Translations under genes and position numbers: made by a program
Part shown: in pieces, positions 1 to 7,233 of the stretch
How positions within the stretch are numbered: the stretch's first letter is position 1
How the letters are laid out: every line of letters starts with the position of its first letter
NCBI GenBank assembly: GCA_023391835.1
Contig: JAEWAE010000048.1
Coordinates: 1-64,000, forward strand
Direction of reading: 5' to 3'
DNA length: 64,000 nucleotides
Source of the DNA: Bacillota bacterium
Lineage (GTDB): Bacteria > Bacillota > Clostridia > Oscillospirales > Ethanoligenentaceae
The notes under the pieces: generated by a model
The model's database searches: none
What the model saw: the letters and a program-made list of their open reading frames with translations, nothing else
Told to the model about the DNA's origin: nothing

Positions 1-95
1 CACCGGCCGGCACCGACCCCGCTGTCCGCTTTAAAAATTCCGGGTCCGGCCGCCTGCGCTTGCCCGCGCTGGCGGCCGAGTTATCCTTTTTGTAG
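1..95 (+). CDS. 3' end of an unidentified host gene (partial)
   Basis: The frame beginning at base 3 is open from the window edge to TAG at 93-95 and gives about 30 residues ending LAAELSFL. Third codon positions are strongly G/C, as in the host genes to the right, which suggests real coding. Too little is present to name a family. A second short frame (111..158, starting MKNDLTPF) follows but is too short to support. Confidence 0.45.
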   Translation, partial: PAGTDPAVRFKNSGSGRLRLPALAAELSFL

Positions 96-158
96 GATGA
101 GCGCATCAACATGAAAAACGACCTCACTCCGTTTGAAATCCGGAGCAAGACCGCCTAA

Positions 159-331
159 ATCCGAGTTATTCTATGACAAGGCTTTTATTCTTTGCCTGTT
201 CAGCAGAGAACGGTCCACTTCACAGTGGAGAGGCCGGCGACTTATTTTGGTGCCATAAATCTCGATAGTAATAAATGGTTGAATTTTTCCAATTGTCACG
301 CCATTGTAGCACCAGTTATTTACATCAAGGC
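159..331. other. Host intergenic DNA left of the prophage
   Basis: No convincing gene. A short hairpin (TCCACT, loop, AGTGGA) lies near 210-226. This is host DNA that originally followed the tRNA-Val gene and its terminator before phage insertion. Confidence 0.5.
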
Positions 332-422
332 AAAAGGAAAACCCGCACGGATGCAGCATCCATGCGGGTTTGTTTGGTGGGCGCTAAGGAACTCGAATCC
401 CTGACCCTTCGCACGTCAAGCG
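332..422. repeat. attL: 91-bp direct repeat with the displaced tRNA-Val 3' half
   Basis: Identical over 91 bases to 31197-31287. It contains the 3' half of tRNA-Val on the minus strand and the strong hairpin terminator that follows it (arms ACCCGCA and TGCGGGT). Identity stops at 423, where this copy runs on toward the integrase. This copy is the original host 3' end; the copy at attR was brought by the phage and restores the tRNA. Confidence 0.95.
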
Positions 423-463
423 GCAGAGCGAGAGCGTGAGTCCAGTGTTTATGCGGCTTCGTA

Positions 464-1717
464 TCAGGCTTTTCCCCCGTCTTTACCCGTCTTTTCTACC
501 TCGTTTGTACACCTGCATGTACACCAAATCGAGTTGATAAACCGACTCGATGCCTGTTCCATCGTTGTGAAATTCGGGTGAGTGTATCCCGCTGTTGTCT
601 TGATGTCCTCATGCCCTAAAATCTCCTGGACTACCCGGATATCGACCCCGCTTTCCAGCACAAGGGTGGCGCAGCTATGCCGGCACTCATGCACATGCAG
701 TTGCCGGACCTCCGGATGCTCCTCGTACAGGTTGGCAAAGAATGAAGCATATGAGCGGTTGAAATTGCGGGGATTCATGATACCGCCCATTTCCGAAGAT
801 AAAACATACAGCCCGCGGCGGGGCAGCCGATCAATCGCCGCTTTTGCCTGCCCCGGGAGCGGTATGGTCCGGAGGCTCTTTTCGGTTTTCGCTTCATACT
901 CGTGGACAACGGGATGATACAGGCCGGTATCCTTATTCTTTTCCAGAAACACCGCCCGGTTGACGGACAACTGATTGCCTTTGATATCACTCCACATAAG
1001 CCCCAGCAGTTCGCCTCGGCGCAGACCGGTAAGCAGCAGGGTGATGATTGCCGCGCCCGTCATAAGCCCCGCGCGCTTGCGCAGAGACCCATTTGGTTCA
1101 TCTTGATGATAGGTTTCAGCAAATCGGCAGATTGTCTCAACCTCTTCGACGGTGAAGGACTGCTTTGGTTCGACAACCTTTTTAGGCTTTTTGAGCTTCC
1201 TGGTCGGGTTTCGCACGCACAGCCCGTTGTCCTGCGCCTCGTCAAATGCGGCTTTCAGAAGGCCGGTCATCTTGTCGGTATATGATTTTGACGCATTGAC
1301 AGCGAAAGTGTTGAGGAACAGCTGCAATTCTATCGGAGCGATGTCGCATACCTTTTTTGCGCACAAATCGGCCGGCAGCTTCTTGATGAGCAGTTCGAGC
1401 TGATGGTATGAAGTATCTTTGATCGCATCCTTTCGGTAGCTTTCCAAATACATGCCCATCCACGCGCCGAAAGTGGTAGACGGCGACACGGTAATGACGG
1501 CGCCGGGCTCCTGCTCTTTTTTCCAGGTGTCATACTTTTCCCGAGCAGCTTTTGCCCCGCCCTTGCCTGTTGCGGAAAACACCTTTTGGATCGGTGCTTT
1601 GATCTTTTTACCTTTGACAACTTTCGTACGCTCCCCTACCGTCACCCGATAGCGCCATAGGTCTTTATCCTCGATATAGGTATATGACCCCTCACCGTCA
1701 AAGCGTTTCCGCCCCAT
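464..1717 (-). CDS. int: Tyrosine recombinase, phage integrase
   Basis: Catalyses site-specific integration and excision at the tRNA-Val attachment site. The 417-residue protein has an N-terminal arm-binding region, a SAM-like core-binding domain and a C-terminal catalytic domain. Catalytic residues visible are Arg in TGLRRGELLGL, the HxxR motif in HECRHS, and the second His and Tyr in LGHEDIKTTAGYTH. The start is placed at ATG 1717 because AGGAG lies just upstream; the frame is open for 11 more codons. It abuts attL, as usual for tRNA-targeting phages. No excisionase is next to it; the helix-turn-helix protein at 8488 is one candidate. Confidence 0.96.
   Translation of the reverse strand: MGRKRFDGEGSYTYIEDKDLWRYRVTVGERTKVVKGKKIKAPIQKVFSATGKGGAKAAREKYDTWKKEQEPGAVITVSPSTTFGAWMGMYLESYRKDAIKDTSYHQLELLIKKLPADLCAKKVCDIAPIELQLFLNTFAVNASKSYTDKMTGLLKAAFDEAQDNGLCVRNPTRKLKKPKKVVEPKQSFTVEEVETICRFAETYHQDEPNGSLRKRAGLMTGAAIITLLLTGLRRGELLGLMWSDIKGNQLSVNRAVFLEKNKDTGLYHPVVHEYEAKTEKSLRTIPLPGQAKAAIDRLPRRGLYVLSSEMGGIMNPRNFNRSYASFFANLYEEHPEVRQLHVHECRHSCATLVLESGVDIRVVQEILGHEDIKTTAGYTHPNFTTMEQASSRFINSIWCTCRCTNEVEKTGKDGGKA
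506..525. promoter_or_regulatory. Candidate integrase arm-type sites, left pair
   Basis: Two TGTACACC octamers at 506-513 and 518-525, in the 3' coding end of the integrase. The same pair with nearly the same spacing lies on the phage side of attR (31154-31161 and 31165-31172). In the circular phage they would flank the attachment core on both sides, which is how arm-type sites of tyrosine integrases are placed. Inferred from position and repetition only. Confidence 0.5.
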
Positions 1718-1793
1718 GCGATTCACTCCTTTGAATAGACCCCCGGCCAATCGGTCGAGGGCTATTTTTTATGCGCTTACACCGTTGAAAATT

Positions 1794-2024
1794 TTATGCC
1801 ACCCTGCCCGGATATTCCACCACCGATATTTCCGCCAGCTGGTCTTTCATGGCATTCGCGATACGCTCCAACTGCTTTGCTGTTTCCCCATCATAGGAAA
1901 CTTCACCGCATTGGCGGCACACCATGGACGGGACGTTTTTCACTATCACAATGCAGTTACCTACATCCACCATAAAGGTGGTATTCTTCTTTTCCAGTTT
2001 ACCCTTGCAGTAAAAGCACTCCAT
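1794..2024 (-). CDS. YgiT/MqsA-type zinc-finger protein (probable antitoxin)
   Basis: A 76-residue protein with two CxxC pairs (CFYC near the start, CRQC near residue 37), the pattern of YgiT-type zinc fingers that form the N-terminus of MqsA-family antitoxins. The usual C-terminal DNA-binding helix-turn-helix domain of MqsA is absent. It overlaps the upstream DUF4258 gene by one base, the arrangement of known toxin-antitoxin pairs. Its role as antitoxin is inferred from family and neighbour. Confidence 0.75.
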   Translation of the reverse strand: MECFYCKGKLEKKNTTFMVDVGNCIVIVKNVPSMVCRQCGEVSYDGETAKQLERIANAMKDQLAEISVVEYPGRVA

Positions 2025-2335
2025 TATGAACGCCCCTTTCTATGTTTAAAATCCGGTTCCCATTCTGACAGATCGGGCCAGTATGCGGTTATGATCCAAA
2101 GCCGCTCGGGCGCAACTCCGCATACTACATGTAATGGGCCACGCTGAATGATACCGAGTACAAGACCGCTGGGATAAGGCGTATCGTCCGGATACTCCTC
2201 TATTATCTCTCCATTTAGTATAGCATACTCCACATCGCTTGTAGAGATACTGCGCTGAATCAGCCGCATCATGACATGATTTGTCCATTGCGTAGCGCCC
2301 GCCCGGCATAGACGGCGCATTTCTTCGATATTCAT
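2024..2335 (-). CDS. DUF4258 protein (probable toxin)
   Basis: About 103 residues. The pattern HVMMRLIQRSIS, then an Ile/Glu-rich turn and a strand-rich C-terminus matches the DUF4258 fold, related to RelE/MqsR-like toxins and usually encoded beside a YgiT zinc-finger protein. Start chosen at ATG 2335, which has GGAG eight bases upstream; the frame is open six codons further. The pair could act in addiction or phage defence during lysogeny; this is inference from the family. Confidence 0.75.
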   Translation of the reverse strand: MNIEEMRRLCRAGATQWTNHVMMRLIQRSISTSDVEYAILNGEIIEEYPDDTPYPSGLVLGIIQRGPLHVVCGVAPERLWIITAYWPDLSEWEPDFKHRKGRS

Positions 2336-2388
2336 TTTGCATTCTCCTGTCAATGGTGAGCGGTCAAGCCGCTCAACCGTGACAATTT

Positions 2389-3243
2389 TTATTGTACCGT
2401 GATCTGCGTGGCTGCCGTTTGCCCACCACCCGAAATATTCACATTAAATGTGCCAGCCTTTGTTTTGGGGCCAACCTCCCATTGCCATGTCACGTTTCCA
2501 TTGGAATCGGCTGTCTTGTCTTCCAGACCATCGGCTTTAGAAATACCGGAACTGTAATGCACCGCGATACTATAACTCTGCCCGGGTGTGCCCTTGATCG
2601 TGACGCTGGCCTTACTTCCAGGTGCCACGGTGCCAGGTGCCTTTGTGACTGTAAGACTGCCGGAGGCTTTCGGCGCGGTAGAAGTTACGGCCACGGCAGG
2701 CGCAGCCGATGACGCCGGTGCTGAGCTCTCTGCGGCGGACGAAACGGAGGCGATACTTGCGGCAGATGGCGTCGGAGCACTGCTCTCCGCAGACGACGCC
2801 GGCGCCGAGCTTACCTCGGATGACACAGCCGCCGCAACAGGCGCTGAGGACGTCTTTTTAGCCGTCTTGCTGCCACCGCTGCATTGGCTGGCAATTATGG
2901 ATATTATGACAATCAGGACGATGATACCGACAGCAGCGCACCCGCAGCCCTTTTTATTATTACCGGAGTTTGGTGGCGTTTGCGACGGCGTATTTCCAGA
3001 GCCGTCGGTTGATAAATCGATCTTCGGCTGATTGGGCTCATTCCCGCGGGATGTTTTTTTGAAAGACGTTGTCTTGGTATTGTAGATCCCGGTGCCGGGG
3101 ATGCCTACCGTTCGGGTGACCCCACGCTTACCGACGGTCATCCGGGCTCCTTTGCGACCAAAGGAAAAACTCGGGCCGCTCTTACTCAGATTGATCCGGG
3201 TGCCTCCACCAAGATTGATACTTTTTCGAAATCTCCACCCCAT
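2389..3243 (-). CDS. DUF4236 membrane protein with Ser/Ala-rich linker
   Basis: A 284-residue protein. Residues 1-55 match the DUF4236 pattern (WRFRKSINLG, LSKSGPSFSFG, GIPGTGIYNT). One membrane segment spans about 101-119, preceded by a Cys pair (GCGC). A low-complexity Ser/Ala/Pro linker covers about 130-190. A C-terminal strand-rich domain of about 90 residues resembles an Ig-like or surface module. This suggests an inner DUF4236 domain and an outer domain on a flexible stalk. It follows the potassium channel and the small membrane protein on the same strand and is probably co-transcribed with them. Function unknown. Confidence 0.75.
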   Translation of the reverse strand: MGWRFRKSINLGGGTRINLSKSGPSFSFGRKGARMTVGKRGVTRTVGIPGTGIYNTKTTSFKKTSRGNEPNQPKIDLSTDGSGNTPSQTPPNSGNNKKGCGCAAVGIIVLIVIISIIASQCSGGSKTAKKTSSAPVAAAVSSEVSSAPASSAESSAPTPSAASIASVSSAAESSAPASSAAPAVAVTSTAPKASGSLTVTKAPGTVAPGSKASVTIKGTPGQSYSIAVHYSSGISKADGLEDKTADSNGNVTWQWEVGPKTKAGTFNVNISGGGQTAATQITVQ

Positions 3244-3267
3244 ATGTACGGCTTCCCCTCTATTTTG

Positions 3268-3585
3268 TTATCTGCTGGATACTGCACTGGAATTCAGTTG
3301 GCCGCGGATTGAGCCGGACACCGAATCGGAAGCACCAAACATGACAATAAACCCGCATACGAGAAAATAAGCCATGAAAATATAGATCACGACCTTGGTA
3401 GCAACCTTTTTGCGCTTAAATGCAGGGTCACGGAATGAGCGAATCAAAAAATAAATAGTGCTGGCGAACAAGAAGCCGCCGCTCAGTGGGTAGCACTTGA
3501 AAGCCAGTGAAAAAAGCACGGTTATTCCCATGGCTAGGATCAGCTTTACGGAATAAAAGTCCCATATTTTTCGAATTATTTTCAT
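3268..3585 (-). CDS. Small membrane protein, three predicted TM segments
   Basis: A 105-residue hydrophobic protein with likely membrane spans around residues 12-30, 36-50 and 63-84 and basic loops between them. GAGGGG lies before the ATG. It sits 22 bases after the potassium-channel gene and 24 bases before the DUF4236 gene, which points to a three-gene operon. No family recognised. Confidence 0.65.
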   Translation of the reverse strand: MKIIRKIWDFYSVKLILAMGITVLFSLAFKCYPLSGGFLFASTIYFLIRSFRDPAFKRKKVATKVVIYIFMAYFLVCGFIVMFGASDSVSGSIRGQLNSSAVSSR

Positions 3586-3607
3586 GGCTTTCCCCTCACA
3601 AAAGCAT

Positions 3608-4270
3608 CTATCTTTTTGTCACGTTTTTAACCTCTTTCAAAATGAACGTGGCAAATTCAGCCGTAAAAAGAGAAAACAGCCCCATGCCGGTCAGCACCAG
3701 GATCGCACATAAAATCCGGCCACCGCCTGTTACGGGATAGCAGTCCCCATAACCAACAGTGGTCAACGTGGTGAACGCCATCCACATGGCATCACCAAAG
3801 CTATGGATATTTTTGTTTGCCCCCGCCTCGAAATTGTAGATGCCAAGTGTTCCGTAAAGATAAATGATCGCCGTGATCGTAACATAGATCGTCATGGCAG
3901 AGCGGGCCTTGTTCTTGACGAATACCGACAGGAACCGCTCGGCGCCCTTGAAGCCCCTCACCAGCCGCAGGAGGCGAACAATGCGGATTGCTCTCACGAT
4001 TCGGAGTGGACGCAGAACCTGCGCGAAAGGAATAGAAGCGATCAGGTCCACGAAATGGGCTTTCATGTAGTGCTTTTTTGAATCAGCCACCGCCAGATAA
4101 TAGAACCAGTCGGCCAGAAACAGTATGCAGATCACGAAATCGGCATTTTCAAGGCCGGCCTGAACCGGCTTCGGTATTTTGGTGACCAGCTCGATAAAGA
4201 ACTCGCCGACAGTGTAAACGCTGAGAAGGATAATCAGGGCATCCCATATTCTGAGTATTCGCTTTTTCAT
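3608..4270 (-). CDS. Voltage-gated-type potassium channel (6 TM)
   Basis: A 220-residue ion channel. The selectivity filter TVGYGD is at residues 171-176, preceded by a pore helix and followed by a last membrane helix. A positively charged S4-like segment runs from about 88 to 106 with Arg every third residue (RPLRIVRAIRIVRLLRLVR). Earlier hydrophobic segments complete the 6-TM plan of Kv-type channels. There is no cytoplasmic RCK domain. It is in the lysogenic-conversion region between repressor and integrase, so it is likely expressed in the lysogen. Its role for phage or host is not known; membrane depolarisation in superinfection exclusion is one possibility. Confidence 0.9.
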   Translation of the reverse strand: MKKRILRIWDALIILLSVYTVGEFFIELVTKIPKPVQAGLENADFVICILFLADWFYYLAVADSKKHYMKAHFVDLIASIPFAQVLRPLRIVRAIRIVRLLRLVRGFKGAERFLSVFVKNKARSAMTIYVTITAIIYLYGTLGIYNFEAGANKNIHSFGDAMWMAFTTLTTVGYGDCYPVTGGGRILCAILVLTGMGLFSLFTAEFATFILKEVKNVTKR

Positions 4271-4417
4271 CCATATTCATCCCGTAACGACAATTTATTA
4301 CAGGATAATACAAAAAATAAGGGATTGCAACACAAAGATGCACTTTTGCTAGCTTATTGTGGAAACGCCATCAAGTTTTATTTATTAATCGCGAGTTTTG
4401 GCGTTATCCCATGCCGT

Positions 4418-5482
4418 TCATACAGCTTTATTAGACAAATAAGTAATAGGATTGGAGACGTTATTTTGTCTTGCTTGCCATTCTTGATATTCCTGCTCCC
4501 AGGGTTTTAGAATGCCAAATTGAAAATATGTTGTCACATTTCCGCAAAAAGGACAATACCTCGCATTGCCTGGCAAGACTTTACCTTGTTCGCACGGCTC
4601 TGATATGTATTGATATCCGGTATCAGTTTGACCTTCAGTACGCGCACATCGGTTATATAAGGGCGCGCCGCAAATCATACAGTATTCTCCCTGGGGGAAC
4701 TGAGCCTCATTTCCGCATCGAGGACAAATAACGGCTCTTCCAGTTTGATCTTGTTGTACTCCTTGATAAATCACGTTTTTCATCACCCCTTCATTAAATC
4801 CATCGTAATAAAAATTATTGCCGCAAATAGGACAGAAGCGCGAATCTTTACCATAATAAAGGTTACCACAGGTCATACAGTATCTCGGAAACAGATGAGC
4901 TCGGCAGCGACTTAATATACTTTCTTCGTAGGGCGTGGGGACGGTATTCAGCCATTCTTTATAGTCTTTATAACGGTAATTATAGACGGATTGATCCGAC
5001 AGTCCGAAAAAAGAGGAAACCGTGGAAACGCTAAATTCAGATCCGCACAATTTTTCCTTAATTAAAATCGGCGGTGCCAAAAAATTCCCGGTAAACGTGT
5101 TCGCAGCTCCCTCCATAATGCGATATACACGGTCTTCAACTCCCCCGCGGCATAGCTCGGTGCGCTCATCGTTTAAATGGTTAAGAACAATGTGGGCTAA
5201 TTCATGCACCAATGAGAATCTAACTCGTGCCTTCGGCATTTCGCTATTATAAATAATTAAATACGCTTTTCCCGGGTTATAAAAACATTTCGCATCTTTA
5301 ATTGTTAGCGGATGAAGATTATGTGAATTGTATTGTTGCAAAGTGACGGCTAAAATCGGTTCCCCTTTTTTAGATAAAAATATCGGAAACGGGTCAATCG
5401 GAAAAGTATCTACTTGAAGCTTGTCTAGAAACCTTTGTGAGATATAAAACGCGGTTCGATATCTACTCAGTGAAGAACTCAT
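4418..5482 (-). CDS. ImmA/IrrE-type metalloprotease with C-terminal zinc ribbons
   Basis: A 354-residue protein. The HELAH zinc-protease motif is at residues 93-97, with a downstream acidic EGAAN motif near 124, as in ImmA/IrrE proteases that cleave CI-type repressors. The C-terminal third holds zinc-ribbon modules with CxxC pairs at 202/205 with 217/220, at 253/256 with 268/271, and a last pair at 310/313. Ordinary ImmA lacks these. The start overlaps the repressor stop by four bases (ATGA), so the two are translationally coupled. Likely role: inactivating the adjacent repressor on induction; the ribbons could sense a signal or bind a nucleic acid. Confidence 0.88.
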   Translation of the reverse strand: MSSSLSRYRTAFYISQRFLDKLQVDTFPIDPFPIFLSKKGEPILAVTLQQYNSHNLHPLTIKDAKCFYNPGKAYLIIYNSEMPKARVRFSLVHELAHIVLNHLNDERTELCRGGVEDRVYRIMEGAANTFTGNFLAPPILIKEKLCGSEFSVSTVSSFFGLSDQSVYNYRYKDYKEWLNTVPTPYEESILSRCRAHLFPRYCMTCGNLYYGKDSRFCPICGNNFYYDGFNEGVMKNVIYQGVQQDQTGRAVICPRCGNEAQFPQGEYCMICGAPLYNRCARTEGQTDTGYQYISEPCEQGKVLPGNARYCPFCGNVTTYFQFGILKPWEQEYQEWQARQNNVSNPITYLSNKAV

Positions 5483-6138
5483 TTTTTGTCCTTCTTATGA
5501 AGAAGATAGTCAATGTAATTTGATATTTCTTTATCCTGTTCTGGAGTTATTAAATTTTCCTCCAAACGGGCAATAGAACGCAGTCGAGGTGCTTTTTGAT
5601 TGGCCTGCACTTTTTGTGTGGGCTCTTCTTTTTTCTCAAATAATGGATCTGTTATTCTTATCTTTTTAATAAAATCTTTATACTCTTCATCGCTTTTATA
5701 AAGCCCATGTATTTTATTGCCGGTTAGGTCATCAACAGTTGTTTCTAAATAGGCTGCAATTTTTGGTAGACAATCCAGATATGAATCAGAACGAGCCTCA
5801 TCCCATAAAAAAATAGCGTCAAGTGGAAATTCTAAATCTCTGCAAAATTGCATATCTGAAATATGTTTTTTATTTTTTAAACTAAGAATATTTTGCTCAA
5901 TATTAAGAGCATGCAAATTTTTTACGCCGTATAGTTTTTTATCACCTACAAGATAATCCACAGATACCTTAAAATAATCTGCAACCTTTTGCAGCGTTTC
6001 AATAGAAAGAGATTTCTTCCGTCCAGTTTTTAAATCCGAAAGGGATCCGCGACTCGTCCCACTTTCTTTGCACATTTGAGTTATAGTTATGCCTTTTTCT
6101 CTACATAGAGATTCTATCATATTGTATAAGTTTGACAT
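5479..6138 (-). CDS. CI-type repressor (XRE family)
   Basis: A 219-residue protein with an N-terminal Cro/CI helix-turn-helix (ITITQMCKESGTSRGSLSDL), a typical VSVDYLVGD continuation, and a second degenerate HTH-like segment around residues 80-130. The C-terminus is charged. There is no S24 autoprotease domain, consistent with the coupled ImmA-type protease performing inactivation. It is transcribed leftward from a promoter at 6270-6298 that contains one of the operators it presumably binds. Confidence 0.9.
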   Translation of the reverse strand: MSNLYNMIESLCREKGITITQMCKESGTSRGSLSDLKTGRKKSLSIETLQKVADYFKVSVDYLVGDKKLYGVKNLHALNIEQNILSLKNKKHISDMQFCRDLEFPLDAIFLWDEARSDSYLDCLPKIAAYLETTVDDLTGNKIHGLYKSDEEYKDFIKKIRITDPLFEKKEEPTQKVQANQKAPRLRSIARLEENLITPEQDKEISNYIDYLLHKKDKK

Positions 6139-6155
6139 AAAAGTATAACCTCACT

Positions 6156-6292
6156 TATACACTATCACGATATTACGCTATCGTGTAATATGCATCTTGA
6201 CAATTACGCGATAGCGGAATATACTTGAACCATGAACGTGATAGCGTAATATTTAGTTCAACAAGTCTAAATATAATACGCTTTTACGTAAT
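6156..6292. promoter_or_regulatory. Phage switch region: five related operators
   Basis: Five copies of an 18-bp dyad with consensus ATTACGCTATCGCGTAAT are visible: 6156-6173 (weak), 6172-6189, 6203-6220, 6233-6250 and 6275-6292. Site 6203-6220 fills the spacer of the rightward promoter and 6275-6292 fills the spacer of the leftward promoter, so occupancy would block either polymerase. Sites 1 and 2 overlap by two bases. They lie between the divergent repressor and Cro-like genes, the expected place for CI/Cro operators. Confidence 0.85.
6197..6225 (+). promoter_or_regulatory. Early rightward promoter
   Basis: TTGACA at 6197-6202, 17-bp spacer, TATACT at 6220-6225: a near-consensus sigma-A promoter driving the Cro-like gene and the early operon. 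An operator dyad occupies the spacer. A weaker second one (TTGAAC 6225-6230, AATATT 6248-6253) lies just downstream. Confidence 0.85.
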
Positions 6293-6298
6293 TGTCAA
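6270..6298 (-). promoter_or_regulatory. Leftward repressor promoter
   Basis: On the minus strand TTGACA (6293-6298), 17-bp spacer, TATATT (6270-6275). It would start near 6263 and transcribe the repressor and ImmA-like genes. It faces the rightward promoter, so the two transcripts overlap by about 30 bases, a face-to-face geometry as in P2-type switches rather than the back-to-back lambda layout. Confidence 0.8.
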
Positions 6299-6326
6299 TA
6301 TTATTTTGTAAAAAGGAGGGAGAAAC

Positions 6327-6554
6327 TTGCTCAAAAATGCATTTACACCATTCGGTGCATCTGTAAAGGCACGGCTGGCGGAATCCGGCCAAACGCAAAA
6401 ATGGCTACAGGAGGTGTGCCATCAGAAAACTGGTTTGTACGTTGACAGCGGCCGCATGTATCGGGTGCTCACCGGCCAGAGCAAAAGCCCCCGCATTGAG
6501 TCCGCAATCCGTGAAGTTCTTCACATGGACGCTGACATCCAGGAAGCCGGCTGA
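6327..6554 (+). CDS. Small Cro-like DNA-binding protein
   Basis: A 75-residue protein, first gene of the rightward early operon. It begins with TTG at 6327 behind AAGGAGGG. The sequence (MLKNAFTPFGASVKARLAES, then a helix-turn-helix-like stretch ending in the phrase SPRIESAIREVL) resembles short XRE-like proteins found opposite CI genes in Firmicutes phages. Likely competes with the repressor for the operators upstream. Confidence 0.75.
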   Translation: MLKNAFTPFGASVKARLAESGQTQKWLQEVCHQKTGLYVDSGRMYRVLTGQSKSPRIESAIREVLHMDADIQEAG

Positions 6555-6580
6555 TTCCGGCAGGAAGGAGAAAGATACAT

Positions 6581-6760
6581 ATGGAAGAAAAAAAGCCATA
6601 TGTCATTGACATCAATGGAAATCAAGTGTTTTCCGCAGATTTTGTATTCCAGCAGATGCAAGCGCAGAGCTGCAGGATTGACAGATCAAGGCACATTGCG
6701 GAATTTTCTGCGGTGGTTGCTATTGTCGCGATTGTAATTGCCGTTTTAGCTTTTACTTAA
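6581..6760 (+). CDS. Small membrane protein, 59 residues
   Basis: An ATG at 6581 behind AGGAAGGAG opens a 59-codon frame ending at TAA 6758-6760. The first 40 residues are polar; the last 17 are a strongly hydrophobic tail rich in Val, Ala and Ile. A tail-anchored early phage protein is likely. It overlaps the 3' end of the opposite-strand gene by eight bases. No family recognised. Confidence 0.6.
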   Translation: MEEKKPYVIDINGNQVFSADFVFQQMQAQSCRIDRSRHIAEFSAVVAIVAIVIAVLAFT

Positions 6761-7088
6761 GACAACTGACGATGAGTGCGGCGACCGAAATCAGCGTTGG
6801 AATTATCCATTTCCAAAAGTTAAACAAACGTTTTTCAAGCATCTCATTTCCCTTTGGAGTGCAGAACGAACGAAAACTATCATAAATAGTTATATTCCAT
6901 TCGTTGATCCATTTGCTATTCTGATCTTTTGTTACCGTGTAAAGTTCCTTACTCATGGATTCCAGCAGGATTGGGTTTGCATCATCATCGCCGTACATTT
7001 TTCGCAAATTTCCCCATGTGATACCTTTATCGCCACTCCGCTTAATGCGCCAAAGAAGAAAGAGCGCTTTTCTGTCAAAGTAAATCAT
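6753..7088 (-). CDS. Counter-oriented membrane protein with winged-helix-like N-terminus (moron)
   Basis: A 111-residue protein starting at ATG 7088. The frame is open 33 codons further, but the promoter just upstream leaves only GGTAGGG as ribosome site for this ATG. Residues 1-60 are charged and predicted helical with a winged-helix flavour (FLLWRIKRSGDKGITWGNL). A C-terminal membrane helix follows WKWIIPTLISVAALIV. It runs against the early operon from its own promoter and is therefore likely expressed in the lysogen. A superinfection-exclusion role is possible but unproven. Confidence 0.65.
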   Translation of the reverse strand: MIYFDRKALFLLWRIKRSGDKGITWGNLRKMYGDDDANPILLESMSKELYTVTKDQNSKWINEWNITIYDSFRSFCTPKGNEMLEKRLFNFWKWIIPTLISVAALIVSCLK

Positions 7089-7106
7089 CCAAATCATCCC
7101 TACCAA

Positions 7107-7135
7107 ATTATACATGACGAGGTGAATCAACTCAA
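7107..7135 (-). promoter_or_regulatory. Promoter of the counter-oriented gene
   Basis: Minus strand TTGAGT (7130-7135), 17-bp spacer, TATAAT (7107-7112). The predicted start lies only a few bases before GGTAGGG, which fixes the start codon at 7088. Confidence 0.75.
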
Positions 7136-7157
7136 TGCACAGAAGGATTGAGGCAAG

Positions 7158-7185
7158 AAAAAAGCTCCCCGCTGGCACGGAGAGC
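7158..7185 (-). terminator. Minus-strand intrinsic terminator
   Basis: Arms GCTCTCCG and CGGGGAGC with a six-base loop, followed on the minus strand by six T. It lies upstream of the promoter at 7107-7135, so it would insulate that promoter from leftward transcripts arriving from the right. Confidence 0.6.
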
Positions 7186-7233
7186 AATCGACAAAATCTA
7201 ATACAGTGCTATTTTAGCACAGAAAGGCCGAAA

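Noticed and set aside
111..158. Short frame MKNDLTPF... after the partial gene
   Set aside because: 15 codons with no ribosome site; cannot be supported.
192..404. 70-residue open frame across attL
   Set aside because: Runs through the tRNA terminator and the tRNA 3' half; not coding.
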